Positions 11,848-23,861 of a DNA stretch of 64,000 bases are shown here, in pieces (within the stretch, counting starts at the first letter, position 1; every line of letters begins with the position of its first letter). Origin of the DNA: Juglans regia. Lineage: Eukaryota > Streptophyta > Magnoliopsida > Fagales > Juglandaceae. Below the pieces are notes generated by a model, which had not been told where the DNA came from, did not search any database, and saw only the letters and a program-made list of their open reading frames with translations. The position numbers were made by a program, and so were the translations under genes. The stretch spans positions 7,221,053-7,285,052 of the forward strand of contig NC_049905.1 in assembly GCF_001411555.2 (NCBI RefSeq), in the 5' to 3' direction.

Positions 11848-13358
11848 TTAACTCATCTCATCTTGATTTTTTAGAGTATTTCCTTTTATTTTAAACTTTC
11901 TTTCACCTCTATTTTTTTTCACTTTATTCAAGTTAAAGCAATATGAATTTATATGACCAACAACACCACAATGATGACAAGTAGGAATAAACTTACCTAC
12001 ATACTTACCTTTCTTCAGCCTTTTTGTGGTTGATTTTCCATACAGATTTTTTGAATAAAATGACTTGGATAACAACATGATTTTGAGCATTTATACATTG
12101 ACTTCTTTTGAGAAAAACAATACCTTTAGAAGTAGCGGCAGCAGATGATAAGGCTCGAAGTTCTTTGCCTTTGGAAGTTGTGTATCCTAGACCAATTCTA
12201 TCACAACTCGACTTCTGAAAGCACAACATTTCCTCCAATTTCTGCGTTGCAGTTTTTTGTTTGCATTCTTGAAAATTTTTTAATTCTCTTTCTTGTGCAT
12301 CCTTTTGATCATTTAACCTTAATACTTCAACATTAGAAATTTTCAGTGCTTCAACAAGGTTATTCTTTTCATTCTCCATATCTATGAGTTTATTGTACAG
12401 CTTATTGTTGAGTTTTTTCAGCTTGACCGCTTCTTCACATAAATCATTATATGCTTCATGTACACTTAACTCATGGTTAGCATCAACAATAGCAATATTC
12501 GAGTCACTATCATCAAATTCACTTTCAGATTTTATTTGCACAATATCAGAAAAAATCATTAACAACAGTAGAAAAAGCCACCAAAAAAAAAAAAAAATTC
12601 ATCATCAAATGATGGAATTGAAGTTTCAGATTCTGAACTGTCACTAAGTGCGACATTAAGTGTTTTTCCTTTATTTTTCTTAAAGTTTGGACATTCAATT
12701 CTTATATGACCATATCCTAAGCATTCATGGCACTTAACTTTATCTTTTTGCTCAGATTTATCTTTATTCAATTTTTTCAAAATCACTTTTTTTAGCAGGA
12801 AATTCCTTACCTCTTTTTTACTTTCCATTTGTTCTCTTATTAAACATGAATTTCTTGAATTTTCTAGTAATAAGTGTTATATCCTCATCATTTAGATTTT
12901 CTTTATCAGAAAAATCTTCACAATCTTCTTTCACAGTTTTGAAAGCAAAGGACTTACATTTTCTTGTTTGAGGAAAAGAACATTCATAGGTTTGTAGAGA
13001 GAGAACCTACTAGTCCTTCAACCTTGATTTCATCAAAGTCCTTGCTTTCCTCTATATCAGTCACCTTTGGGCAAAATCTTTCAAGTAGAGATCTTATGAT
13101 CTTTCTTACAACTCTTGAATCTTCCACCTTTTAGCCTAGATTGAACTTGGAATTCACAATATCGTTAAACTTCGTATAAAAATCATTAAAGTTTTCATCT
13201 TCCAGCATTCTAATTTCTTCAAGCTTTGAGGTTAGTAATTGTAATTTAGAGTATTTTACGATTTTGGTTCCCTCATGTGTGACTTCCAAGATATTGCAAG
13301 CTTCTTTAGCCACCTCACACATGGAAATTCTCTTAAATTTTTTAGAAGAAACTGTCAT
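11848..13358 (-). pseudogene. Copia gag remnant with two CCHC zinc knuckles
   Basis: Minus-strand frames in order: 13358-13131 (a gag core segment with KLEEIRMLEDENFNDFYTKF), 12828-12559 (zinc knuckle CHECLGYGHIRIEC followed by an acidic Ser-rich tail), 12565-12005 (Glu/Lys-rich coiled-coil region) and 12090-11848 (second knuckle CHHCGVVGHINSYC). This order matches gag of Copia elements. Frame changes and stops between segments show it is dead. It would have formed the capsid and bound the element RNA. Confidence 0.75.
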
Positions 13359-13645
13359 AAAGATAACATTAAATCCGTTGCTATTCTAATTAGAGTTGGT
13401 GATCTCATCTTTTGTCCAAGCATCAATAGTTGTCTCGGGTTTAGTCTAGCCTCGCTCAACTGCATATCACACACGTTCATCCAAAGATTTGAGGAAAGTC
13501 CTCATACGAACTTTTTAATATGCATAGTTTTCAACATCAAAGTGTGGCGAGACATATAACGACATGGTCAACAGGGAAACGGATCACACTCGAATAAGTG
13601 AACCACACTCTTATGACAATTAAAATTATCCCAGTACCCTTGTAT

Positions 13646-14530
13646 TGTAACACAACGAAAATATCTACCAATTCACTTAACAAATTGGTTAATCGTTAAT
13701 CATGCAATTATTTAGTAATTAAGAAATAACACAAAATAAATAAATTGCATAAGATTGGCATCGAAGGGAAACCCTTTAAAGGAACTCTTTAAAGATAAAA
13801 TTCTACGAGACAGCCAAATCCAGAAAAAGTCAATTTTATTATTTGAGAATCAATTACAAGTAAAACTCAATTACAAAACCTTTGTCAATTGACACTCTTA
13901 CTTGACCAGACAAATAACCCATTTGTCTTCTACCGTAGTAGCAGTCAGAACCTCTGACGATCTTCAAACATTGACTTTTCTCCTGGAACTCTAGTGACTG
14001 AAACTCGACCAATCAATTTTCCAACATGGAGCATGATTACACTTTAAGAGAAACAATATGAAAAGTCTCTAAGAAATTTTCTCACCAAAATCTGCACTTG
14101 AAAGTGTTCTAAAAAGTATCCACATCTGAATCTCTGCAGATCTTAACCAATAGGATCCTTTAAATAAACAATCTGAAAGAAGTTTTAGTTTCAGTAGGAC
14201 TCTGTTGATGCATCAAATTTGTCGCAAAGACGTCTCCTGACGAAATGTTGACATTTCGCGATAAATTTTCTCCGCAATAATAGATTTTAGTTCAATCTCT
14301 TCTATGGATAAGTGCAGATTCCTTATAACTCGATTTTCACACTTATGACTTATCTAAACATCCTCTAATACCACCTAGATATTGTTATAGATAAAGTCAA
14401 TAAATAATTTACATTCATTCAAAATTACAAACTTAATGATATGATAAACTCTATCATTTTAGTCACATAATTCTATCCAAACTTATCAATTTAGTCACAT
14501 AGTCCTAACCAAACTTTTACATCTATAACA
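13646..14530 (-). repeat. Right (5') LTR of the Copia-like element
   Basis: Partner of the LTR at 8297-9133. In minus orientation it begins TGTTATAGATG and ends GTTGTGTTACA. Just inside lies AAGGGTACTGGGA, which could be a worn-down primer-binding site for initiator tRNA-Met. Confidence 0.85.
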
Positions 14531-15971
14531 GGGAATCAGAACATTAATGTTCAATAATTTGAGGAAACTAGATGACAGAAAGTGTGTAGTTGTGATACTA
14601 TCATGTATATTGTTACAACAACTTGTTAAGATATTGATCAAGTCAAGAATAAAGTGGCCTAGCTTGGTGCTTTTTCCTTCTTGCAACTTGCAGAAATGCT
14701 TCCTCTTTCTGTAAAGATGGCAGTTAGTTTGTCATCTACCGTGGAAAAAACTTGTTGGAATGATCACCATATTGCTCATCTTACCCATTCTTTGCTTCAT
14801 GGATGGGTATATATGAATATAGTAAATGCAGGCCACATGATGGTTACTAAGCTTTTCATGATCTTGCCCTCAATTCTTTGCGTTTTGTGCTTGGTTACAT
14901 AATCTCCAAAATATATAAGTTTCTGGTAATTGTAACAAACGGATTTGTCTCTCCGATTTAGAATGAGAGAGAGATAAACATATAAAATTTGTCTTTCGAG
15001 CAGCATTTAAATCCTCAATATATATTGTCGGGTCTATTTCATGTGTCTATTTCTTTCTAACTCAACTCTAGTGTTCTCATAGAAATATAATAGGAAACGA
15101 AAAAAGAAAAGGAAATCAATGACAACCAAAGAGAAAAGACACATGAAGTGCAAACAAATAATATCGATCCATTCATTAATCTGAAGATGGTGGAGGATTC
15201 CCCCCTCCCGCCCCCTCTGACAGAATGGTCACGAGGAATTCGTACATATCTTTCTGTGTGTATATATTATCTGCATGAGACGTGCGTACAGAAGATAGCT
15301 AGATGCAAACAAAACCTAACTTGGTCCATATAGAAATCCATGAAATTACTCGTGATTCATCAATCAATATGCTACCACGTAAGTATATATGTGTGTATAT
15401 ACATATACACACATGTGTATCATGTGTATGTGTATGTGTATATGTATTGGCTGCAGCATGCAGGATTCAGTGTGCACTGCAACTTCGCTGAATTAATATT
15501 GGATAATAATTGTTGCATTGTCTTATTAGATCATCATGATTAGCTCAAAATAATCAGGAAGAAGATTCTTGGTCCTATAACTTTATAAAAAAGAAAAAAA
15601 AAAAAACTAAAGGAAATGTGAGATCAGTGAAATTTCCCCCACTAGAAAGAGAATCTCAAAGCCCATCATGTAGAGAGATATTTAAAGTGTAATATCTACA
15701 CTGATTAAGAAAATGTAAAGAACTAAGAGCTCTTTTTCCTGCCAAATGAAAAGCTAAGATGGCTTGTCTCCATGAAAGGGATCACAACTTGTCTCTAGAT
15801 TTAGAGAACAGTGAAACCCATCAAAAATTTTTGATTAGTTGGTTGGTGCCGTACACTTAGAATCACAAAACCAACCACACTGCTTTTTATTTTTTCTTGG
15901 ACAGACTCAAAGAGTTACCTCATGCTTGCTGGTGGCCACAGGCCCACAGTTTTGCCCCCATTCATGACAAA

Positions 15972-16002
<31 letters not shown>

Positions 16003-16318
16003 TGTGTGTAAAGTTACTTGGAGTAATCCAACATGAATCCTACTTTATATTACATAATTATTATTTAATCATTAATTAATGCTTGTAGGGTGGGATCTTC
16101 TTCTCTCTAATAGGGATCTCTTGAAAAAGATGTCTCTATGAAAGACAAATCACCAAAGAAAAGAGTAAAAAAAAAAGGTGGGGTTGAAGCATTTATATGA
16201 TAACTTCAGACGTTAGTGCATGCAGAGTCAGCATCGACTAGGGCTAAGGACCTAAGCACAGTCAACTTGGCCATTTTAGGTCAGAGGAAAATGGAGTGGT
16301 GAAAATTGAAAGAGCATT
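14531..16318. other. Spacer without a supported gene
   Basis: The only notable frame (14681-14902, +) follows a C/T-rich stretch ending in TTGCAG and could be a lone exon, but it resembles no family I know. There is a CA/TG-rich tract near 15390-15440 and a GA microsatellite near 15975. Confidence 0.4.
15975..16002. repeat. GA dinucleotide microsatellite
   Basis: Uninterrupted AG repeat of about 14 units followed by (TG)n. Confidence 0.9.
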
Positions 16319-16526
16319 GCTACACAACCTCTACCACACTCTACACTTCATATTTTTTTAAATTTTTTAAATTTTTAATATATTTTTAAATTTTTTTTTG
16401 AGTTTATTCTTTTTAAATTATTTCAAATTTTTTATTTATTATTCATATAATAAATATTTAATAAAAGAAAAAAATAATAAAAATTAAAAATAATGTGGAG
16501 TGTGGAGTGTTAGGAGGTTGTGAAGA
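16319..16526. repeat. MITE with about 35-bp terminal inverted repeats
   Basis: The left end TACACAACCTCTACCACACT pairs with the right end AGTGTTAGGAGGTTGTGAAG as imperfect inverted repeats. The core is A/T-only and non-coding. It lies about 850 bp downstream of the MYB gene. Superfamily not determined. Confidence 0.65.
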
Positions 16527-17380
16527 TTTTTTGAAATTGAAGTAGTCTTAAAAAGGGTTGAAAAGAAAAGTTGGTTATCAGAGATGCTACGGAAAACCAA
16601 ACTGAGTGCTCAATGACTCGGTTAGCTTTTCTCCAACCATACCCCTAAAGTGTACAAAGCCACCACCTAGGATGCCCACATTAATGCTTCATCAGCTTCA
16701 GTAGACTATCTTTTTTATTTCTTGAATTTAGGTACTGCTGCAGATTTCGACCTTTAATTGATCTGCAACTTGTAATTTGGTGGGTACGAGTGGAGAAACT
16801 TTGATCTCATTAATGCTGCCTTTGTTTCATGCACCATGCAAGCTTAGACTTCCATTGTTTAGTTTATTGATGCATGATGCATTATAATCTTATCTGAGGG
16901 ACAATTCATTAAGGTACCAAACATCGGACTGTTAAGAGTGAAATCTCCATTTGTTTTTGCTTCAAAACTATCTCCTATTCCTTTACATAATAGTCTCCAT
17001 CAGAGTCATGCACCATGCCCATCATTAAGTGCCCTTCTGCATAAGCTGGCCTGTCACTTCATCCTCGACAACATTGCAAGATATGATCATGGCAGAAAAC
17101 CTCAACGCTAAAACTTATACAAAGAACCGTAAGTTAATTTGAGACTCTTTCCACTCAATTTCATAGCTTAGATTGGAAGTTCCCACAAGAGAAACTGAGA
17201 GATGGAACACAATCTTCGTCCACTTTAAGTTCATGTACCATATATGGACTACACCCCAAGTTCTGAATAACATATTCACATAGAACCAGGAAGAAGAACA
17301 AACACAGGTAACTAGCGAACAGAACAAATATATATGGCGAGTCAAGTCATTGAAATACAAAAAAAAAAAAAACTGGCATC

Positions 17381-18631
17381 TCATCCACGGGGGTAGCGCA
17401 TTTGGAAAACCATATTTTGAGCTTGTCCTGTGTAAGATTCATGAGAAACGCCTCTGGGCAGATTTTGGCCTTGCATTTTGTGCCCATAATTAGAGCCAAC
17501 AATCCCATAAGGAGAGGCCATGAACAAATTTTCCTGCGTTGGGCTAAAAGACATGGTTGCTCCTCCTCCATTTGGCTGATTCCAATGAAAAGGTGGTGTT
17601 CTAGCCGTGACCGTGGAATTTCTCTGCTGCTGTTGCTGCTGATGCTGAAGCACTGAGGAGTGCTCCGGGGAGGAGGGTGCTTTATCTTCCGGTGAAGGCA
17701 TTTTTATGTCGGCGAGATTGACAGTAGTTATGTCATGGATGCTAGCTCTCCGTTTATCTTTCCCTCCAGAAAGCTGCTGCCTGATGAAGTACTTCTGAGC
17801 ATGGCTTGCCACTTGAGTTGGTGTCCTGGTGATAACGAAGTTTCGAGAGATATTTCTCCAGTCCCCTTTCCCGTGCTTCTTCAGCCCCATCAGAAACAAT
17901 CTGCCAAGATGAGACGAGAGATTAGATTAGCCTGAATAGTAAAAAAAATACTACAAAACTCAAACATCTTAACAACAAAGATATAAGAAAACTAGGTTTT
18001 TGATACATGTTCCTGTAGAAACACTAAAAAGCTTCATATATATATACATAGAATTAACATAAATATAGTCTTTTGTTACATCACAACATCCATGTCGTTA
18101 AAGTAGATGCTATCCTAGTTCAAGTACTTGGATTTTCTGTCGTACACAGTAAACTCTACCATTACGTAAAATTTAAGCAGAACAAGAATTTATGAGCAAC
18201 ACTCACTTGTGCTCCTCCTCTGTCCATGGAACTCCTTTCTTTCTCTCCTGCTCCGCAGGTCGAGTTGAAGATGATCTCTTTCCGCCGATGCCGTAGGATT
18301 GTCTAAACCCGTCATAGCCATGGCTGTTCGCCCAATCCAAGGTGAATGGCGAGGTGGAATATCCAGGAACCGGTACCAGCCCAGCCTCTATTTTGCCAAC
18401 ATCAACTTCCAATTCCTTGTACTGCCTCATCACATCGTTAACAGTCTTTCCCGGAATCATCGCCGCCACTTTCTGCCATCTGTCCGGTGATTCCTTGTCG
18501 TACACCGCCAGCGCGTTTTCGAACATCTTGTTCTCGGCCGCAGTCCATTTCGCGCTCTTGCTCTCTTCCAGAAACCAATTCGCGTTTGGAATATACGATG
18601 CAGGGGAGATAATTTCAGTTTCCCACTTCAT
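17381..18631 (-). CDS. DIVARICATA-like SANT/MYB transcription factor (two exons)
   Basis: A nuclear DNA-binding protein of the R1/R2-type MYB-related class that includes Antirrhinum DIVARICATA. Exon 1 is 18631-18207 and exon 2 is 17900-17381. The intron 17901-18206 has GT-AG ends and the joined frame is 945 nt, 314 aa. The SANT/MYB repeat 1 (about 27-76) contains [14 protein letters not shown] and [12 protein letters not shown]. The second MYB repeat (about 131-183) starts [10 protein letters not shown], contains [20 protein letters not shown] and ends in SHAQKYF (174-180), the hallmark of this class. A Ser/Lys motif [15 protein letters not shown] follows, then a poly-Gln run near 230. The intron splits the second repeat right after EEHK, as in relatives. 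The start [13 protein letters not shown] matches the family N-terminus. All parts are intact. Related proteins act in flower asymmetry, ABA or sugar responses; the role here is unknown. Confidence 0.93.
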
Positions 18632-19585
18632 CGTCTTGAACTACCATGCGAATTATCAGTAGCGTACGACGAAAAATATGAACGAATTTACTGTTCTGGG
18701 ATTGCTCTTTCCGTACTTTGTGAGAAAGCGAATTTAAGATTTGGCGCAGGATTTCGATTTTGTTGAACAGAGGAAGAAAGGCAGGGAGATGGGAGAAGGA
18801 CCCATTAGAGGAAAATGCAGAGTGGTGGAGATTTCAAAGCAGTAATATCAGTGTTAAATCAATAAGCATTTTGAAAGGAATCAGAATACCTTTTTGCGCA
18901 TAGGCATTTACCCCTGAGGAATCTACAAAAAAGACCCACCTTTTTGAAAAACAAACAAAATTTCACAGAATAAATTAAAAAGGAAAATAATTTAGCTGCT
19001 CCATAATGGAACCCTAGAACCTGAAACCAACTCTGAGATCTGACCCCAGTGGATATCCAATAAAAACAAACACAGAAACAGAATCAAAAAGCAAACACCC
19101 AGGAAAAAAAATTCCAAGAAAATGGACCTGAAATGCTCAGAATTCTAAGGGAGTAGGGCTTCTAGGGAAGATTTCCAAACCAAAAAAAAAGCAATGAGCT
19201 TTAGAGGAAACTAACATTTGAATCTCCAGCAGCAACCACTTGATATCCCAATTGCGAAAGGAAAAGAAGCTGTGGAGACTCTTAAAAGTAACTCAGAAGA
19301 ATAGAGGAAACACAAATAAAAAGGCTGGAAATAAAAACCCAATTGGAAAAACAAAAGAGACACTAAACTCTGGGATTTGGAGCAGTGAACAAGCTGGTAA
19401 AGATCTGTTCTTTCTTCCTTTTCTCGTGGCCTCAGCAACAGAGAAAAGGAAGGAAAGAAAAGCAAAACAAAAAACAAAAAAGTACGTGAAACTGAAATAA
19501 AAAGGAGAGAAAATTAAGGGAAGCTGAAAAGCAAGTTATTGGTGAACTTCAAAGAATGAATCTAAAGTTTTGCTAAAACTCCTGT

Positions 19586-19777
19586 AGAGAGAGAGAGAGA
19601 GAATAGCTGAGGTTGAAGGTGGTGGACTGTGATTGGCGGAGATGATGTTTGTGGACAGTGCAGCTCATGGAAAAGTTCTTCCTTATAATAATAGACACAC
19701 TCCCCTTGTTCATCTGTTTCAAAAATAACATGATTCTCAGGGAAGACCCATTTTCTCAAATTCTTTTTTATATAAAA
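19586..19777 (-). promoter_or_regulatory. Likely core promoter and CT-rich leader of the MYB gene
   Basis: On the minus strand TTTTATATAAAA (19777-19766) is a good TATA box. Downstream lies a CT-rich block (GA run on +, 19586-19601), common near plant start sites. This would imply a leader of about 1.1 kb before the ATG at 18631, probably with an intron that I cannot place. It is inferred from sequence only; a nearer promoter is possible. Confidence 0.35.
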
Positions 19778-19799
19778 GTAAATAAATAAATAAATTCCC

Positions 19800-20071
19800 T
19801 TTTTATTTTCCTTTTTTATATTCTAAATTCAATCTGTTTAAGCCTTAAAGGCATTATATAGGGCCTGGCAAGTAGTTATCAAAGATGGAAGTTGGTTCAT
19901 GTACTGCACTTAGTCATTAGAGGCTCAAACTCATAATTGCTCTCAACCATTTGATGAGACTAACTTTACCAGAGATAATTAATTATGGATTTTTTTGTTT
20001 TTTCTTTAGGGGCTAAAATAGAGTAGCCGCCAAAAATGACGGTCTAGATGTAAAAGTTTTTTTTTTTTTTA
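19800..20071. other. Spacer, nothing recognised
   Basis: A/T-rich DNA upstream of the MYB gene without a supported gene or repeat. Confidence 0.4.
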
Positions 20072-20235
20072 AATAATATTCAATTATGAGTGAATAAGCG
20101 TCGTGCAATCATTTTAAAAAAAAATAATAAATATAAAATTTATATAAAAAAATTAATTTTTTAATAATAAATCTCACTCTTTTTCAAAATAATTATATAA
20201 TATTTATGTATTCTACGATTATATCTAATATTATT
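20072..20235. repeat. Foldback MITE, GATACAGTTGTGAG family, copy 1
   Basis: The left half carries TGAGTGAATAAGCGTCGTGC and the right half reads back towards TTCTACGATTATATCTAATA, around TTAATTTTTTAATAATA. Seven other copies in this window share this plan: 22496, 26029, 26459, 27391, 33371, 37635 and 62833. Confidence 0.6.
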
Positions 20236-20696
20236 TTTTCTTTTTCTTTTTCATACACTCTTGTCACCTTGATGCTGTGAGGACCCGCACATGCACGATG
20301 TCACAACCAAACAGGGTTCTCATTAGGCTGTTGATCACATATATTCGTTATAAAATTATTTTTTTTTATAAAATAAATGTAATGTATCACGTTTAATTGT
20401 ATTAATTTATAAAAAAAATGTTATAGTTGTAAAGAAGTACGATAAAAGTAAATTTATATGGATTTATATAATACTTTAAATTTATTTTATAATAAAAATA
20501 ATTTTATAATTTAATCTATCATCTCAAATCATATAAATTTATGAATTTTTTTTTATGATATTTTTTTTTGTAACTAAAGACTTCTCATTTTTTAATTTTA
20601 TTTTAATGATATTTTTTTTTTATTTTGTAAAACTAACTCTACTCATAAAATAAGTTTTAGTTTTAATTAGATTTAGGACTCAATTGCATATAGAAA

Positions 20697-20860
20697 TCAT
20701 CTCACCTTATCTCATCTCATCTCATCATTATAATTTTTTCAAATTTTTATACAAAATATAATAAACAATTCAAATTTTTTAAATTTTAAAATAATAATAA
20801 TATTAAAAAATATTTTATTCAATTTATTTAAAATTATTTTATCTATCTAAAAAATTCAAA
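20697..20860. repeat. GATGAG-type MITE half or copy
   Basis: Begins with repeated CTCATCTCATCTCATC and an A/T-rich core like that of 25101-25280. The right terminal repeat is not clear. Confidence 0.45.
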
Positions 20861-20906
20861 TTATAATTGTATTAATGTATTTGAAGAAAATAATACATAG
20901 TGATGA

Positions 20907-21072
20907 GGCGTTTGGATTCGAAGATAACTTAAGATGAGTTGAGATGAGTTGAGATGGATTGTAAATAGTAATGAGATGAGTTGTGAATAGTAGTGAGATT
21001 TGTGAGTTAAAGTTGCTGAATAATAATAAATAATAATGAGATGAGTTGAGATGAGTTGCGAATCCAAACGTC
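20907..21072. repeat. MITE with 14-bp terminal inverted repeats
   Basis: GGCGTTTGGATTCG at the left end pairs with CGAATCCAAACGTC at the right end (13 of 14). The inside has several GATGAGTTGAGATGAGTT blocks on both sides. It is 166 bp long with no coding capacity. Together with 20697-20860 this suggests one insertion next to another of the same family. Confidence 0.7.
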
Positions 21073-22495
21073 TCCTTAAAAGATCGCCCCACGACCCCAA
21101 GACATAATTGTATGGGTTGTGATGTCAAGGATGGAAGGAAGCAGGGTCCGTTTGGAAAGGCGATTGGAACTTAACACGTGGAGTTTAATGATTGGTGGAA
21201 ACAAGGTGCAGTATTCATTCAGTCCAAGGCAGAAGCCGCCAACCAGGGAAACCCTCCAATTAGCTGGATCCACGTTATAGGGTAAATAAACCCTTAATTA
21301 TTGGAGCAACCCACACATAATTGCAAACTATTCGTGGACGTTTCTGGCCAACCAACCACCGACTTTCACTTTTTCTTTTTTTGTCACCTTCTTGGTCAGT
21401 GGAATTGAGTAGGAGAACCATCTCCTTCTTCACTCTCATCATATGCGCGTGTCTCGTACACTCCAATAAGGGACTCACAACCTAATAGGTCCCACACCGT
21501 TTGCTTCGTCCAAACTCATTTCATACTTAATACTACACCTGTCATACTTTAACCGGCGCGTATTCTCACGCGCATACTTTTAGACTTTTAGGCCGTCCTC
21601 CACCGTCCCTCTCCTCAACCAATGCAATACAATCTAGCAGTCTCCTTCCGATGTGACCAACTGCTCCGTTCCTATTTTCTCCCAATCTTTCAAAACGGAG
21701 AAATGATTTTCTTATGAAGAAATTTAAAAAAATATAATTTTATAAGTTAAAGTGATTTGATGTTACGTTTTATTTTTTAACGTATTATATAATATCATAT
21801 AAGTTTATAAATTTGTTTATATAAATTTTTTTTTTTTTGTCTGTAACATTTTTTTTTAAAACATAAAGATGATTTTAGCAGTTATAATTTTAGGGTTAGC
21901 AATCAAGTATTCTCTTAAAAAAAAGGAATAAGCATGAGATTCACATGATAAAATTAATTTTTTAATTATAGACTCTACTTCTTTTCAAATGAAGTATGCG
22001 CCCATAAAAAAAAAGAATGAAATGTGCGAGCCTTATACACCTTATGATGATATTTAATAATATTTTTTAAAATATTTTATCTATTTTTTTAAAGCAAGTA
22101 AAGTACGCGAGACTTATATTATATGATTATATATATCATTATTATTTTTAAGACATATAAATCTCAATAAATTTTTTTAAAAAGTATGATATACATAGGA
22201 AAATTTTACTTTTACAAGATGGGTCGCTCTCTTTTTCAAAAAATGTGGATGAAACTTGGACATCCTAAACCGGCATCTAACATTTCTCTTTAGTTGATAA
22301 CTTGTACCCACCTAGTCTTGCTTCTCCTTCCATTTTTGGAGACCATACCTCATGCATAAGTAAGCCTTAAGTAAATTTAAACATAGTGAGAGCATCTTAA
22401 TAAAAAGATTAGCTAAACATCAGCTCATTTTCATTTGATGAGTTCTTGCATAATACATGTTATCGATAATGTTTTTTGTTTTATTTTTATTTCAG
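21073..22495. other. Spacer, no gene supported
   Basis: Includes C/T-rich and A/T-rich parts. A weak further relative of the foldback MITE family may lie near 21875-22050. Reading frames are short and unlike protein. Confidence 0.4.
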
Positions 22496-22661
22496 TAATG
22501 ATAGATACAGTTGTGGAGTGTGTAAACGTCGCGTAATTATTTTGAAAAAAAATGTAGCTCATTATTACAAAATTAGTTTTGTTCATGTATTCCATATTTA
22601 CTTATTTTTTAAAAAAAAATTACGCGACGTTTGCTCACTCCACGATCATAAATATAATTTT
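22496..22661. repeat. Foldback MITE, GATACAGTTGTGAG family, copy 2 (best preserved stem)
   Basis: GTGGAGTGTGTAAACGTCGCGTAAT on the left is the near-exact reverse complement of ATTACGCGACGTTTGCTCACTCCAC on the right, giving a stem of about 25 bp. Confidence 0.75.
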
Positions 22662-22814
22662 TCTTTTTATTTTGTTTGAGCCATATTGAAGATAGAGTCG
22701 AATCCCGACCCTCAAAGTGAGAATTGGACTCGATGCTAATGCGAGTCATTATTCTTCTTACCTACATAAAAAGACACTTAATTCTCCCCATTGATTAATG
22801 CCTAATCACTGCAT

Positions 22815-22847
22815 GGTGATGCCGTTATAGGTGATAACGGCATCACC
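22815..22847. repeat. Perfect 13-bp hairpin
   Basis: GGTGATGCCGTTA, a 7-nt loop TAGGTGA, then TAACGGCATCACC. No coding context; role unknown. Confidence 0.8.
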
Positions 22848-23083
22848 TATACCAACCATTGACCCACAAAGTGATACCATTTATGCCAATACCAACCATT
22901 CCAATGTTCAGTTTCTATGTATGGACTCCATCAAAAAAAAAAAAGTTTCTATGTTTGGACCGACATTATGAATATGAATAAGATTTTGGTATTCGAAGAC
23001 TAGTCTCTTAAGTTTTAACATGGGGTTGGACTTTGGACTGCTGTTGAATGCTAATAGGTGGCTAATAGGTGGGATAAGAGATA

Positions 23084-23084
23084 A

Positions 23085-23134
<50 letters not shown>
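23084..23134. repeat. Compound (TA)n(GA)n microsatellite
   Basis: About eleven TA units are followed directly by about fourteen GA units. Confidence 0.9.
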
Positions 23135-23138
<4 letters not shown>

Positions 23139-23861
23139 TAAAAAAAAAAATCCATTTTTGGAAGAGAGAAGATAGTGTGAAGAAAAAACCAAAATGTTGT
23201 CTGATCATTATGTAATATATTATATGTGTATACATATATGTATATATAATGTAATTTATATATTTTTTTTATTGAGGAATTGAAATTATAATTGATTGCT
23301 CTACAATTATACACTAAGTCAAATGGCTTAAACAATGTGCTTGCGATATAAAGATAGTTATGAAAAATAAAAGAAAATAAAAATGAAGTCCAAAATGCGC
23401 TCACATAAATACTTTTTTTGATAATTTTTATTAAAAAAAAAAAGAAAGAAAGAAACTGAGGGTCGGGACTTGAATAAATTAAGATGATTAATTAGGAGAT
23501 TAGCTTTTTAGTAGTTTGATGATGAAGAGCTTGAATTGCTCTTTTTAAGCGGAGTGTGAGTACTCTCATGAACTGGTAAAAATGAGACTGCATTGACGAG
23601 TGAGAGTTGTAAATCAATGGTCGAAGAATGCAATGGCGGGACACATTTAATTTAATTTAGTGGGTGTCCAAAATCATTAGGTCTAACTTCATCCATCCTA
23701 AAAGGATAAGAAAAATAGTGAAAGTGAAATGGATGGAAATCGCAAGGATGCTATTGCCTGGTGAGAAGGGAAGAGAGGGGAGAGAGATCACAAAACACCT
23801 CTCTTAGTTGGAAAGGTGCGATTAAAAAATAGATTATTTACTAAGAGTTTAGAAAAAATTG

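Larger units (their letters stand above)
8297..14530 (-). mobile_element. Copia-like LTR retrotransposon lacking pol (non-autonomous or deleted)
   Basis: Two direct repeats of 837 and 885 bp (8297-9133, 13646-14530) bound a 4.5-kb interior. In minus orientation the 5' LTR is on the right. The LTR ends are TGTTATAGATG and GTTACA or equivalent, so TG...CA. A polypurine tract is next to the left LTR: minus-strand AAAGGTAGAGAT, with a second copy AAAGGGGGAGAT about 60 bp away. The primer-binding site is degenerate. The interior holds gag remnants (11848-13358) but no protease, integrase or RT is readable in 9134-11847. A TRIM sits inside. No matching 5-bp target duplication was found. Confidence 0.8.

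Noticed and set aside
8297..14530. 5-bp target duplication around the Copia-like element
   Set aside because: CTCTG on the left and GGGAA on the right do not match. Either the true ends are slightly different or the flanks have changed.
14681..14902. Open frame after a splice-acceptor-like TTGCAG
   Set aside because: No related protein is recognised, no partner exons exist nearby, and the amino acid make-up is not distinctive.
19562..19759. Minus-strand frame upstream of the MYB gene as a possible upstream ORF
   Set aside because: Its start is at or before the expected transcription start next to the TATA box, so it probably would not be in the transcript.
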